Shown piece by piece: positions 17,373 to 27,034 of a stretch of 35,025 bases of DNA. Under the pieces are notes generated by a model. The model was not told the DNA's origin, did not search any database, and was given only the letters and a program-made list of their open reading frames with translations. The stretch lies in the NCBI GenBank assembly GCA_947311115.1, contig CAMZKE010000154.1:1-35025 (forward strand), given 5' to 3'. The DNA is from an uncultured Bacteroidales bacterium. GTDB lineage: Bacteria; Bacteroidota; Bacteroidia; Bacteroidales; JAFGXI01. Position 1 is the stretch's first letter. Every line of letters starts with the position of its first letter. A program made the translations under genes and the position numbers.

Positions 17373-17669
17373 ATGAGTGAAGGATATAAAGAAATAATAG
17401 AAGAAATCAGCAAAAATGCTGAACGAGTTGTTTCAAAATATCGTGATTTAGAATATAAATTTAATGAATTAAAGGAAAAAAATGAGAGTTTAACAGAAGA
17501 GTTAGAATTAGTTAAAAATACTAAAGAAAACATTGAAGTTAAATTTGAAAAATTGAAGTCTGCAAAGGTGTTTGAACATACAAGTAATGATGTAAAAGAT
17601 GCTAAAAGCAGAATAAATAAATTAGTGAAAGAAATTGATAGGTGCATAGCTCTTTTAAATGTTAATTAA
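17373..17669 (+). CDS. Small coiled-coil protein, ZapB-like, upstream of zapA
   Basis: A 98-residue protein that is almost entirely a heptad-repeat coiled coil (about 10-65, charged E/K-rich), with a short C-terminal helix of the form KSRINKLVKEIDRCIALLN. This arrangement (small coiled-coil ORF then zapA) is typical of Bacteroidetes, where the first ORF is often only annotated as hypothetical. By analogy with ZapB it may assist Z-ring assembly with ZapA, but sequence identity to E. coli ZapB cannot be claimed. zapA starts 9 bp downstream. The best promoter in the window lies directly upstream. Confidence 0.8.
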   Translation: MSEGYKEIIEEISKNAERVVSKYRDLEYKFNELKEKNESLTEELELVKNTKENIEVKFEKLKSAKVFEHTSNDVKDAKSRINKLVKEIDRCIALLNVN

Positions 17670-17678
17670 AGTTTATAA

Positions 17679-17972
17679 ATGACAGACGATAAATTAGCAA
17701 TAAAGATTAATATAGCGGATAGGTACTATCCTTTAAAAATAAATAGGGTTGACGAACATAGGGTACGTAAAGCTGCGAGTTTGGTTAATAATGCAGTAAC
17801 CAAGTATAGAGCAGCTTATGACTCAAAAGATGTTCAAGATTTTTTAGCAATGGTTGCTGTACATTTTGCAACAACTATGTTAGAAACAAAAGAAAAACTA
17901 GAAATAGGAAACTTTTCTGACGACCTTAACGTAATAAATGATAAATTGTCGGCTATATTGACGCAAGAGTAG
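17679..17972 (+). CDS. zapA: Cell division protein ZapA
   Basis: A 97-residue protein of the ZapA family, which binds FtsZ and bundles Z-ring filaments at midcell. N-terminal IKINIADRYYPLKINRVDEHRVRKAASLVN is the globular ZapA head (a DEHRVRKAA-type helix after two strands), followed by the dimerising helix with DVQDFLAMVAVHFATTML. Length matches Bacteroidetes ZapA. It is the second gene of an operon with the ZapB-like ORF; a 6S RNA candidate and rny follow. Confidence 0.92.
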   Translation: MTDDKLAIKINIADRYYPLKINRVDEHRVRKAASLVNNAVTKYRAAYDSKDVQDFLAMVAVHFATTMLETKEKLEIGNFSDDLNVINDKLSAILTQE

Positions 17973-17990
17973 GTTCTTTAAAATATTAAA

Positions 17991-18198
17991 ATTTGCCCGT
18001 ATTATTCTTTGAAAATTTCTAAAAAATCAACACTAGTTTATTTGGAGCTAAGCTTGATAGATGTAAGGCAGGCCTCACTTCCGTTTCGGCGGAATCTCTT
18101 CGGAGTTAACAGTGGAAGCAAGAAATTATATCAGCCGCTTCACCCATTCTTGAAAAGGGTTTTTTTCAGGACTTCAAAGAGTTAACGCGGGTTTTTTT
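17991..18198 (+). ncRNA. ssrS: Probable 6S RNA (ssrS) between zapA and rny
   Basis: The 302-bp zapA-rny gap has no ORF but contains a long imperfect hairpin. The closing arms are CCCG (17996) with ATTCTTTGAA (18003-18012), facing TTCAAAGAGT (18173-18182) and CGGG (18188-18191), followed by T7. An apical CTTCC.../...GGAAG domain lies at 18079-18118. A large asymmetric interior is as expected for the open-promoter mimic of 6S RNA, which binds RNA polymerase holoenzyme. 6S genes next to zapA occur in many bacteria, and this position upstream of rny is characteristic in Bacteroidetes. A second hairpin with T7 (18142-18166) could give a shorter 3' end. End positions are approximate. Identification rests on context plus structure. 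Confidence 0.65.
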
Positions 18199-18274
18199 AT
18201 GTGATTTTTTTGATGTGTATTTTACACGTCTAAAATAAAAAAAACAGATTATTTAAATTTTAATAAAAAAGAAA

Positions 18275-19813
18275 ATGGAGATTTTAACAATTATTATTGC
18301 GTTTTCTGCTTTTGTTGTAGGAGGTTTTTTATCATATTTTGTATGGGATAAAGCTTTAGCATCTAAAGTTAAGAAAATTATTGCAGAAGCAGAGCAAGAA
18401 GGTGAAGTTATCAAAAAAGATAAGATGCTTCAAGCTAAGGAGAAGTTTATTCAACTTAAAGCTAATCATGAGAAATTTATTAACGAAAAAAATAATAAAA
18501 TTTCGGTTAATGAAAACAGATTAAAACAAAAAGAGGCAAATTTATCTCAACGTTTTGAAGATGTAAAGAAGAAAAATCGTGAAGTAGATGCAATACGCGA
18601 AAACCTAACATTGCAGTTAGAAAGAGTTGAAAAACAAGCTAAGAAATTAGAGCATTCGCATAGGCAACAAGTTGAACAATTAGAACAAATATCCGGTTTA
18701 ACAGCTGAAGAAGCTAAGCAACAAATAATGCAATCGTTAAAAGATGAAGCTAAAACTGAAGCAATGTCTTTTATTAACGACATTATGGATGACGCAAAGC
18801 TTGAAGCTACAAAATTGGCACGGAAACTTGTTATTGAAACTGTACAACGTGTTGGAACTGAGGCTTCTATTGAGAATGCGGTTACTGTGTTCCATATTGA
18901 AAATGACGATATTAAAGGCCGTATTATTGGGCGTGAAGGTAGAAATATTAGAGCTTTAGAAGCTGCAACAGGAATTGAAATTATTGTTGATGATACACCA
19001 GAATCTATAATATTATCGGGCTTTGACCCAATAAGAAGAGAAGTTGCTCGTTTGGCTTTACATCAATTAGTTACCGATGGTAGAATTCACCCTGCAAGAA
19101 TTGAAGAGGTTGTAAATAAAGTTAAAAAACAACTCGACGAAGAACTTCTTGAAACAGGAAAACGTGCTGCTATCGATTTAGGAATTCATGGTTTACATTC
19201 AGAGATTATAAAGCTTGTTGGTAAAATGAAGTATCGTTCGTCGTACGGACAAAATTTATTACAACACTCTAAAGAAACAGCTAATTTATGTGCAATAATG
19301 GCAACCGAAATAGGTTTAAACCCTAAAATTGCAAAACGTGCCGGTTTATTACACGATCTTGGAAAGGTTATTGTTGACCAGCCTGATTTACCACACGCAA
19401 TATCAGGAATGAAATTTGCAGAAAAATATAAAGAGAAACCTGAAATTGTAAATGCAATTGGTTCGCACCACGATGAAATTGAAATGACATCGTTATACTC
19501 GCCTATAGCACAGGTTTGTGATGCTATTTCGGGTGCTAGACCCGGTGCTCGTAGAGAGGTTGCAGAGTCGTATATACAACGATTAAAAGATTTGGAGGCC
19601 TTGGCTTTATCATATCCGGGAGTACTTAAAACTTATGCTATACAAGCAGGTAGAGAGTTAAGAGTAATTGTTGGAGCAGAAAAAGTAGATGATAAGCAAA
19701 GCGAAACTCTATCTTACGAAATTGCTCGTAAAATACAAGAAGAAATGACTTATCCTGGACAGGTTAAAGTTACTGTAATTCGCGAAACAAGAGCTGTAAA
19801 CTACGCTAAGTAG
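18275..19813 (+). CDS. rny: Ribonuclease Y
   Basis: A 512-residue membrane-anchored endoribonuclease that initiates mRNA decay. N-terminal transmembrane helix (about 3-24), a long coiled coil (about 40-200), a KH domain (about 210-270; [17 protein letters not shown]) and an HD domain with catalytic H360-D361 (LLHDLGKV) and downstream GSHHDEIE. The C-terminus has the usual [19 protein letters not shown] end. Full length, no defects. It follows the 6S RNA candidate and is ended by a strong terminator at 19834. Confidence 0.97.
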   Translation: MEILTIIIAFSAFVVGGFLSYFVWDKALASKVKKIIAEAEQEGEVIKKDKMLQAKEKFIQLKANHEKFINEKNNKISVNENRLKQKEANLSQRFEDVKKKNREVDAIRENLTLQLERVEKQAKKLEHSHRQQVEQLEQISGLTAEEAKQQIMQSLKDEAKTEAMSFINDIMDDAKLEATKLARKLVIETVQRVGTEASIENAVTVFHIENDDIKGRIIGREGRNIRALEAATGIEIIVDDTPESIILSGFDPIRREVARLALHQLVTDGRIHPARIEEVVNKVKKQLDEELLETGKRAAIDLGIHGLHSEIIKLVGKMKYRSSYGQNLLQHSKETANLCAIMATEIGLNPKIAKRAGLLHDLGKVIVDQPDLPHAISGMKFAEKYKEKPEIVNAIGSHHDEIEMTSLYSPIAQVCDAISGARPGARREVAESYIQRLKDLEALALSYPGVLKTYAIQAGRELRVIVGAEKVDDKQSETLSYEIARKIQEEMTYPGQVKVTVIRETRAVNYAK

Positions 19814-19833
19814 TAATATATTTATAAAGTAAG

Positions 19834-19879
19834 AATCCTATAAAGTTGAAAGTTATATTTCAATTTTATGGGATTTTTT
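19834..19879 (+). terminator. rny terminator
   Basis: An 18-bp stem (AATCCTATAAAGTTGAAA against its complement, with two G-T pairs) and a 6-nt loop GTTATA, followed by a T6 run. It begins 20 bp after the rny stop. Confidence 0.9.
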
Positions 19880-20249
19880 ATGTTTAATTCGGATTGTTCA
19901 TACATTTTTCTCTTTCTGAGACGAGGTGACAAACCCTGAAACTGTATATGAATACTGCAAATGGTTAGCAATAAAATATGAGGTGAAGAAAAATGTATAT
20001 AAAAATATACTTATCCTAATTTAGGTGATTTTAAGTTTGAAATAATAGATTGTTTATAAGTGAATTATATAGTATATTATTGAATTGTATGAATAATTCG
20101 GGTTGACAATCAAAGATTATAGCAACAAAACATATAATTGTTAACAAGTAGTTTATAACATGTTAATATAATGTGAATAATCTTTTTTAATTAACTATAA
20201 TAGAGTATCTATTTATAATTAAATTTGAATAAACATAAAACAAAACAAA
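19880..20249. other. Gene-free region between rny and the giant surface protein
   Basis: No full gene. A 34-codon open stretch (19920-20024) reads like protein (DEVTNPETVYEYCKWLAIKY) but has no start codon and ends in TAG, so it may be a gene remnant. The right end carries the TAAATTTG promoter box of the next gene. Confidence 0.4.
20220..20227 (+). promoter_or_regulatory. Bacteroidetes -7 box of the T9SS surface protein
   Basis: TAAATTTG, matching TAnnTTTG, 22 bp before ATG 20250. No clear TTTG at the -33 position. Confidence 0.5.
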
Positions 20250-23200
20250 ATGAAAACTTTTTTTATCTTAACATTTACTTTGTTATTTGCTAATCTTTTT
20301 TCACAAGAAGATGTAAGTTTTACAGTAGATATAACAGAAGGATGTAGTCCATTAACAGTGAATTTCACAAACACAAGTACTGATACACAGTCAGGCTATT
20401 ACAAATGGTTTTTTAATGATGGCACTCAACCTTTAATTGATGATAATGGAGGAACACATACTTATACAGTAAGTGGTTATTACAATTTAACACTTAAAAA
20501 GTTTAATTATCAAGACAATGAAATAGATAATTATACTATAGGAATAAGAGCTGATGGTATCGACTCTATTCAAGTTTCTACAGGTGCAGATGCTTGTATA
20601 GGCGAAAAAATATGGGTACAACCTTATGAAAGTGGTGCAAATGTAAATTTAATGCACATAAAATGGTTTTTTGGCGAAGGCGATACTATTTTTAGTAATT
20701 ATACAGCATCTCATAAGTATTTAAATGCGGGAACATACAATATTGAGATGTATGCAGAAACTCAATGCGGTTTTGATACAATAATTCAGCAAATTGAAAT
20801 AACAAATTCTGCTACTCCAATAGTTGATTTTGAAACAAGTGGATCTAATCAAGTTTGTATAAACGACCAAATAAGTTTTTATCCTAAATATCCGGCAGCT
20901 TCGTATAGTTGGGATTTCGACGATGGTGCAACCGATAGCTTACGTAATCCAAATCATATTTTTACCTTACAGGGAAATAAGAATATAACACTCACAACAA
21001 CAAATATTTGTGGTAATTCAGCTAGTAAAAGTTTACTTCTTGAAGTTTCAAATAATTTACCTGCTTTTGCAAATTTTGGTTTCGATAATTATTCTAATTG
21101 TCCAAATATGCCAATCAGTTTTAGTGCTTTTTATACAGGAACTTATCAATGGACTTTTGATACAATATCTACATCTAACATACAAAATCCTAATGTTTTA
21201 TTTGCAGATACCGGCGATTATAGTGTGCAATTAATACTAACAAACGGCTGTGGAAATAGCGATACTTCTTTACAAACGGTATCTGTTCATTACGACGAGA
21301 GTAATAGACCTTCAACATATATAAATTTCGATATTAACGGACCCGAAAGAGATACAATTCAGATATGTCCTAATCAGGAAGTAAGTTTTAGAAATAATAC
21401 ATATCCTTTATTGGGTGTTGATTATTTATGGAATTTTGGCGATGGTGCAACTTCAGCATTGTTAAAACCTTCTCATATATATAGCGGAAGTACCGGCTTA
21501 TTTCAGGTAAGTCTTATAGCAACAAATCAATGTATGGGTAAGGATACAGCATATTTATGGGTAGATGTTAATAATAATACACAGCCAAACGGACAATTAG
21601 TTGTTATGCCAGATACAATTTGTCCTGGCGATAATGCAAGTTTTATCGATATGGGGTCTAATAGTGATGGCGAAATACCTCTCGGATATAATTATAATAT
21701 CGTTTTTGGTGATGGTCAAACGCTTAGTAATCCAACAAGTTTTTCTGATAGTACTTTGCCTGTTTTTAATCATGTTTACAATAATGCAGGACAATATAGT
21801 TACACTTTTAGTTTAACAAACTCTTGTGGTAATAGTATTGGAGACACAGGTATTGTTGTTGTTACAAATAGTTATCAAAACCCATCGCAATATATGGTAA
21901 TAAATAGTACCGACCCAAATTATGGTGGTGGCGAAACAGGGGTTTGTATTAACGAACCTGTGCAGTTTATTATTGTTGGAGGTCATACTTTTGAGTGGCA
22001 TTTTGGCGATGGCACAATAAGTATAGATACAAATTTTGTTACTTACCATGCTTATGCCGATACAGGCTCGTATCAGGCTTTTGTTATAATTACAAATTCG
22101 TGCGGTTTGTCCGATACTATAAGTTCACCTGTTACTATAACCGGCTCATACCTTCCTGAAATGTGGTTTGATGTAAATGGTGAAGCTAATTGTCCGGGAG
22201 ATTCACTTATTTTTAATTATGGTAGAGATGGTTACTTGTTTGATACATATACCTATGAGTGGGATTTTGGTGACGAAACTATTGGTAACGGACACGATAT
22301 TGCTCATAGTTATTTACATACAGGCGAGTATAACGTAAAATTAAAAGTTACTAACGGATGTGGTTCGATAACAAACTTTAGGCATATTTTTATTGATGGT
22401 CCAATATTAGATTTTACTGTTAGCGATAATACTGTTTTGCCTAACGATACTGTTGTTTTTACTAATAATAGTACAAATTCCACAAGTTATTCTTGGAATT
22501 TTGGTGACACGCAAACATCTACAATAACATCGCCAACGCATGCTTATGAAAATTACGGTTATTATAATGTGTATTTAGTAGGCGTAAGTGCTTCAGGCTG
22601 TGTTGATACATTAAAAAACGACAGTATTATATTGGTATCTACCCTAAATGTTGACGCTGAAGTACATAATATTACTTGTAATGATGGTAATAATGGTGTA
22701 ATTATTTTTTCTATTGTAGGTGGTACACCTCCTTATACTATAACTAATGATGAAAATTTAAGCACTACTGTTAATTTTTTATATTCTAATTTATCTCCAA
22801 ATACATATCATTTTCATATTACTGATGCAGCAGGTATTGTTGTAAACAAAACAATTACAATTACACAACCTGCAGCAATTTCGTATTATGCCGTTACCGA
22901 TTCGGTTTCTTGTGCAAATATTAATGATGGCAAAATTACATTAAATGTTTCGGGTGGCACAGCTCCTTATACATATAAATGGGCTAAAGAAGTTGGGTAT
23001 CAGCAGTATGAACAATATAATAGTAATGCCAATCCTTTAGAAAATTTAACTACAGGATTTTATAAAGTTACTATTACAGATGTTAATGGCTGTACTAATA
23101 GTGCTGCTAATATAATTCTTGTTGACGGTAATGGTTCGTTGCCGTATTATGCTTATGGGGGTATTGATGCTTGTAATGCAAGTAACGGTTCTGTTACTGT

Positions 23201-25199
23201 ACGTGGTAATACTAATGATAATCGACCTATTTATGTAGAATTTTGGGACGGTACTTCCGGGTATACTACAGACCAATATACTTCTGTTTTAGTTGGTGGT
23301 TTGCAAATGGGAATATACTCTGTAACAATAACAGATACTTCAACAGCTTGTGTATATAACGAACAAGTTGAGATAATGAATACAAATGCAACTTTTAGTA
23401 TAGATGCAACATCGTTAACAAACGAATATGTGTGTGAAAACGATACTACAGGTTATATTGATATTCATATTAATGATATTTCGGGTACTAGTGGGAATTT
23501 TACATATCAATGGTCAAATAATGTTCCTGAATACAGAAAGGCAAATGGAGGTAAAACTATTTACCATTTACCGGCAGGTATATATAACGTAACTGTTACC
23601 GATAATAATAATAGTTGCCCTGCTGTTAAAAGTTTTGAGGTGAAAAGTTTAAGTGCTCCCGATATTATGTTTGATTTAACTGAACCACAATGTTATGGAG
23701 AATACACAGGAAAGATAAAAGCCATAGCAAACGATGGTGTTTCTAATACAAGTTATAGTTATTTATGGAATAATGGTGCACAAACCCAAGAAATTATTAA
23801 TAGAAATGCAGGTTTATATTCTGTAACAGTTACAAGTAATTGGGGTTGCCAAGCAAATGCAAGTGTTACACTTAATAATCCACCACAAATGACACTTAGC
23901 ATTAACAGCTCTAATGTAACTACTATTGGTGGTAACGATGGTGTTGCAAGTGTAATTGTTAATAATGGTGGTATTTATCTTGAGTATTTTTGGGAAGATT
24001 CAAACTCAAATCAAATATATAGTGGTTATAATAATTATATTGGAAGCTTATATTCGGGTACATATTACCTAACGGTTGAAGGAACATATTGTACTGCAAC
24101 AGGAACTGTTGTAATAGAAAATCCAACATTATTACCAATAGATATAAATGTAAATGGTGACACACTATTATGTTATGGCGAAACAACCGAGCTTGAGGCA
24201 CCAAGTGGTTATAATACATATCATTGGTCAACAGACGAAACAACTCAAACAATAACAGTAGGCGAAACAGATACTTATTCGGTAACAGTTTCTGATGGGT
24301 TTCAATCTGGTATAGATAGTATTGATATAACCGTTTCGCATCCGTATAACGACGAAAAAATATGTATGGTAACAGTTGATACAGCATCGTTATACAATAT
24401 GGTTATTTGGGAGAAAACGCCAAATGTAGGAATAGTTTCGTATAATATTTATAAGCTTTTCGGAAGCCAGTATTTGCAAATAGGTTCGCAAGTGTTTGAT
24501 GATATGAGTGTGTTTATCGATAGTTCATCGCAACCAAATGTACATGCCGACCGTTATAAAATTTCTATTGTTGATACTTGTGGTAACGAATCTAATTTAA
24601 GTCCTTATCATCAAACAATGTATATGGGTATTAGCGATAATACTTTAGGTGGTAACACTGTTATTATTCTCGATTGGGACGAGGCAATTGTTGATGAAGG
24701 TGCACAGCCAATAGATTGGTATTATATTTATAAAGGAAACACACCAAATACAATTTCTCAAGTCGATTCTGTTTCTGGGGTATTTACAGGTTGGAACGAT
24801 TATAATGCAAATGGTGCATTGTATTACAGAGTAATATTTAATGCAACTCACGCCTGTATTCCTACAAGTGTTGATAAAGCTAGTGGTGGTCCTTACTCGC
24901 ATTCTCTTTCAAATTTAGATGATTATGAGATTGAAACAGCTGTTGATAAACTAAATACTAATAACAGTATTTCGGTTTTTCCTAATCCGTTTAACGAAAA
25001 AACTACAGTCTCCTTCTCAGGTAAATATAAAACATTAAGTTTTAAATTGGTTGACTTTACCGGACGTACTATTATTAAAGTAAATAAACTACAAAAATCT
25101 GTTTATTTACTTGATGGTTCTAATTTAGCGAAAGGTATATATTTTGTTGAGTTTAATGCCGATAATAAAATTTACAGAACAAAAGTTGTAGTTGAATAG
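20250..25199 (+). CDS. Giant PKD/SprB-repeat surface protein with T9SS type A sorting domain
   Basis: A 1649-residue exported protein. Signal peptide 1-19 (LTFTLLFANLFSQ). About nine PKD-like domains fill residues 20-800, each with a W-x-F-G/D-D-G type strand (YLWNFGDGAT, YEWDFGDE, YSWNFGD). About six SprB-like repeats follow (about 800-1290; GGTPPYTI, GGTAPYTYKW, YLWNNGAQTQ). Two fibronectin-III-like segments lie at about 1370-1540. The C-terminal 80 residues start SVFPNPF and end KGIYFVEFNADNKIYRTKVVVE, the T9SS type A sorting signal cleaved and anchored at the cell surface. SprB-type proteins act as gliding or attachment adhesins; which role applies here is inferred. The gene is monocistronic with its own terminator. 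Confidence 0.93.
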   Translation: MKTFFILTFTLLFANLFSQEDVSFTVDITEGCSPLTVNFTNTSTDTQSGYYKWFFNDGTQPLIDDNGGTHTYTVSGYYNLTLKKFNYQDNEIDNYTIGIRADGIDSIQVSTGADACIGEKIWVQPYESGANVNLMHIKWFFGEGDTIFSNYTASHKYLNAGTYNIEMYAETQCGFDTIIQQIEITNSATPIVDFETSGSNQVCINDQISFYPKYPAASYSWDFDDGATDSLRNPNHIFTLQGNKNITLTTTNICGNSASKSLLLEVSNNLPAFANFGFDNYSNCPNMPISFSAFYTGTYQWTFDTISTSNIQNPNVLFADTGDYSVQLILTNGCGNSDTSLQTVSVHYDESNRPSTYINFDINGPERDTIQICPNQEVSFRNNTYPLLGVDYLWNFGDGATSALLKPSHIYSGSTGLFQVSLIATNQCMGKDTAYLWVDVNNNTQPNGQLVVMPDTICPGDNASFIDMGSNSDGEIPLGYNYNIVFGDGQTLSNPTSFSDSTLPVFNHVYNNAGQYSYTFSLTNSCGNSIGDTGIVVVTNSYQNPSQYMVINSTDPNYGGGETGVCINEPVQFIIVGGHTFEWHFGDGTISIDTNFVTYHAYADTGSYQAFVIITNSCGLSDTISSPVTITGSYLPEMWFDVNGEANCPGDSLIFNYGRDGYLFDTYTYEWDFGDETIGNGHDIAHSYLHTGEYNVKLKVTNGCGSITNFRHIFIDGPILDFTVSDNTVLPNDTVVFTNNSTNSTSYSWNFGDTQTSTITSPTHAYENYGYYNVYLVGVSASGCVDTLKNDSIILVSTLNVDAEVHNITCNDGNNGVIIFSIVGGTPPYTITNDENLSTTVNFLYSNLSPNTYHFHITDAAGIVVNKTITITQPAAISYYAVTDSVSCANINDGKITLNVSGGTAPYTYKWAKEVGYQQYEQYNSNANPLENLTTGFYKVTITDVNGCTNSAANIILVDGNGSLPYYAYGGIDACNASNGSVTVRGNTNDNRPIYVEFWDGTSGYTTDQYTSVLVGGLQMGIYSVTITDTSTACVYNEQVEIMNTNATFSIDATSLTNEYVCENDTTGYIDIHINDISGTSGNFTYQWSNNVPEYRKANGGKTIYHLPAGIYNVTVTDNNNSCPAVKSFEVKSLSAPDIMFDLTEPQCYGEYTGKIKAIANDGVSNTSYSYLWNNGAQTQEIINRNAGLYSVTVTSNWGCQANASVTLNNPPQMTLSINSSNVTTIGGNDGVASVIVNNGGIYLEYFWEDSNSNQIYSGYNNYIGSLYSGTYYLTVEGTYCTATGTVVIENPTLLPIDINVNGDTLLCYGETTELEAPSGYNTYHWSTDETTQTITVGETDTYSVTVSDGFQSGIDSIDITVSHPYNDEKICMVTVDTASLYNMVIWEKTPNVGIVSYNIYKLFGSQYLQIGSQVFDDMSVFIDSSSQPNVHADRYKISIVDTCGNESNLSPYHQTMYMGISDNTLGGNTVIILDWDEAIVDEGAQPIDWYYIYKGNTPNTISQVDSVSGVFTGWNDYNANGALYYRVIFNATHACIPTSVDKASGGPYSHSLSNLDDYEIETAVDKLNTNNSISVFPNPFNEKTTVSFSGKYKTLSFKLVDFTGRTIIKVNKLQKSVYLLDGSNLAKGIYFVEFNADNKIYRTKVVVE

Positions 25200-25251
25200 A
25201 GTTATTTTGTTTAAGTTTTGGCATAGCTTAATATTATGCTGAAATACATAA

Positions 25252-25289
25252 AAAACATAAGGCTTTGCTTTAGCAAAGCCTTATGTTTT
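25252..25289 (+). terminator. Terminator of the surface-protein gene
   Basis: A perfect 17-bp stem (AAAACATAAGGCTTTGC with its complement) and loop TTTA, flanked by A and T runs, so it may also act in reverse. Confidence 0.9.
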
Positions 25290-25400
25290 AGTAGTTTAGA
25301 AATTGTTGATTTAGAACCTTTATCAAACCTGAATAAGATAGACATCTAATGATTTATTCGTGATAAAGCTAAACTTGGTTTAAATCCCTCTACTAAATTA

Positions 25401-25497
25401 TTTAATCTGTTTGGGTTTAATTCCCCGTTCCTTGGGACGTATAAAAGAATAGTATTCCAAAACTATACCTCGTTCGCTTGCGGCGAGGAGATTCATT
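25401..25497 (+). repeat. 97-bp structured intergenic repeat, copy 3
   Basis: The most diverged copy. A C-to-T change in hairpin I (CGTTCC/GGGACG) and another in hairpin III (TTCGC/GCGG) both replace C-G by T-G pairs, so the structures survive. One change (G to T in the unpaired AAAACTATACC) is outside stems. It lies 201 bp downstream of the surface-protein gene, after that gene's own terminator. Confidence 0.95.
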
Positions 25498-25517
25498 AAT
25501 TTTACTATTTTTTCCAT

Positions 25518-25551
25518 AAAAAAGCCGAGAATTTATTTAAAATTCTCGGCT
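25518..25551 (-). terminator. Terminator of the TPR gene
   Basis: Read on the minus strand: an 11-bp perfect stem (GCCGAGAATTT and its complement), 5-nt loop, then T6. It lies 32 bp after the stop codon of the TPR gene. Confidence 0.9.
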
Positions 25552-25583
25552 CAAATATATTTATACTACTTCTAAAAATTATA

Positions 25584-26876
25584 TTACTCTTTTAAAAGTT
25601 TATTCATTTCCTCATATTTAGGCATATTTTTAAGAGTATAGTAAATACCTTTTAATGCAGAAATAGTTACTTTATCTTTAGCATCTAGTTCATGTACTTT
25701 TTCTAAGTATGGTAATGCTTTTTTAAATTCTACTGTAGCTTCTTTTAATTTTGCATCGTATTTCTTTTGTTGTGTTGGTGGAATTTCATCAGCCTCTTTA
25801 ACCATTGCTAAACCTTTATTATTATATAAAGCTCCTAAGTTATATAAGCCTGACACATAATTTGGGTCTATTTCAATAGTTTTATTATACATTTCAACTG
25901 CTTTTGTTAAACTATCTTGTTTTTCATAAATAGTACCAAGGTTAAAATATAAAAGTTTATTATTTGGCTCGTTTTTAGTACCAACAAGCAACATTTCTTT
26001 AGCTTCTTTAGATTTTCCTGCAGTAATGTAATAGTTAATTATCTCAACTAAAAGTGTACTTGATTTCGGATATAGCTTTCTACCTTTTTTTAATGTTTTA
26101 ATATAATGTACAGTATCATTTTTTGCAAGATATGCTTTTGCTAAGAAATAATAATTTCCAGCCTTATCATCATCAGTTTTACCAATTTTTAAATTCTTTA
26201 CTTCTTTAAAATATTTTATTGCTTTATCTTTTTCTTCTGCTTTCATTGCAGAGTGTGCTGCATAATATACAGAAAAAGTATCAACTGTTCCTCTTATTGC
26301 TGATAAAACAACGGCTTGTTCAAACAAATATAAAGCTTTCTTATAATCTTTCTTTTGATATTCAACAACACCTTGATTTGCAACTGTATTTGTTAGTACA
26401 GGTAAATACTGAGCATAAATAAATCCTAAAACTTCCTGATTATTATATCTTGTATTTGGGTCTTGTACTAATTTAATATACTTCAATCTGTCAAGGTTTT
26501 TATCAAAATCATAATCAGTTAATTTAGCATCTTTAATACAATACACTAAAGCCTTTTTATACGACTCAATAGCTTTTGGAAGAGGGTTTGCATCTAATTT
26601 ATTGTAATATGCTACATTTTGGTCAGCCTCAGTACTTCTATCTGCTTTTTTATAACTATCAATATTATAAATTGCATGATATACTCTTGCTCTATAAAAC
26701 CAAGACAAAGGGTCTTCTTTGGTTTTAGCATGAACTATAACTTGTTCAATTTTTTCTTTAGCATTATCAAACTCACCATATTTAATGTAGTTTTTCACGC
26801 TTGATCGTTTCGATGTTTGTGCATTAGCTGAAAACACAAAACCTGTCAAAACTAAAAATAAAAATATTTTTTTCAT
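25584..26876 (-). CDS. Exported TPR-repeat protein
   Basis: A 430-residue protein. Signal peptide 1-19 (MKKIFLFLVLTGFVFSANA, cleaved before Q20). Tetratricopeptide repeats are clearest at about 300-360 (LLYFNLGTIYEKQDSLTKAVEMYNKTIEIDPNY and the next repeat), with more diverged repeats from about 35 to 295. Such proteins form a periplasmic helical scaffold for protein-protein contacts in Bacteroidetes. No enzymatic domain is present and no specific partner is suggested by its neighbours. Divergent from asnS across 158 bp; a minus-strand TATTTTTG box lies at 26941-26948. Confidence 0.85.
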   Translation of the reverse strand: MKKIFLFLVLTGFVFSANAQTSKRSSVKNYIKYGEFDNAKEKIEQVIVHAKTKEDPLSWFYRARVYHAIYNIDSYKKADRSTEADQNVAYYNKLDANPLPKAIESYKKALVYCIKDAKLTDYDFDKNLDRLKYIKLVQDPNTRYNNQEVLGFIYAQYLPVLTNTVANQGVVEYQKKDYKKALYLFEQAVVLSAIRGTVDTFSVYYAAHSAMKAEEKDKAIKYFKEVKNLKIGKTDDDKAGNYYFLAKAYLAKNDTVHYIKTLKKGRKLYPKSSTLLVEIINYYITAGKSKEAKEMLLVGTKNEPNNKLLYFNLGTIYEKQDSLTKAVEMYNKTIEIDPNYVSGLYNLGALYNNKGLAMVKEADEIPPTQQKKYDAKLKEATVEFKKALPYLEKVHELDAKDKVTISALKGIYYTLKNMPKYEEMNKLLKE

Positions 26877-27034
26877 CTTATTCTGTTTTATTAATTATTT
26901 TATTGATGTTACAAAAAGTATTCCTTTTATTTATAAGTCCCAAAAATACTATTTTTTAATAAATAATTAAGCATTTATTTAACATACACATACAAAAACT
27001 ATATTTTTGTTAAAATTTTTGAAAACAAAGTATA

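Larger units (their letters stand above)
25290..25583. other. Convergent intergenic region with repeat copy 3
   Basis: Between the terminator of the surface-protein gene and the stop of the TPR gene. It holds repeat copy 3 and the TPR-gene terminator; 25290-25400 contains nothing recognisable. Confidence 0.6.

Noticed and set aside
21010-24387. Several long ORFs in other frames inside the T9SS surface-protein gene
   Set aside because: They are shadows of an AT-rich repetitive gene; none has family motifs, and the parent frame is complete.
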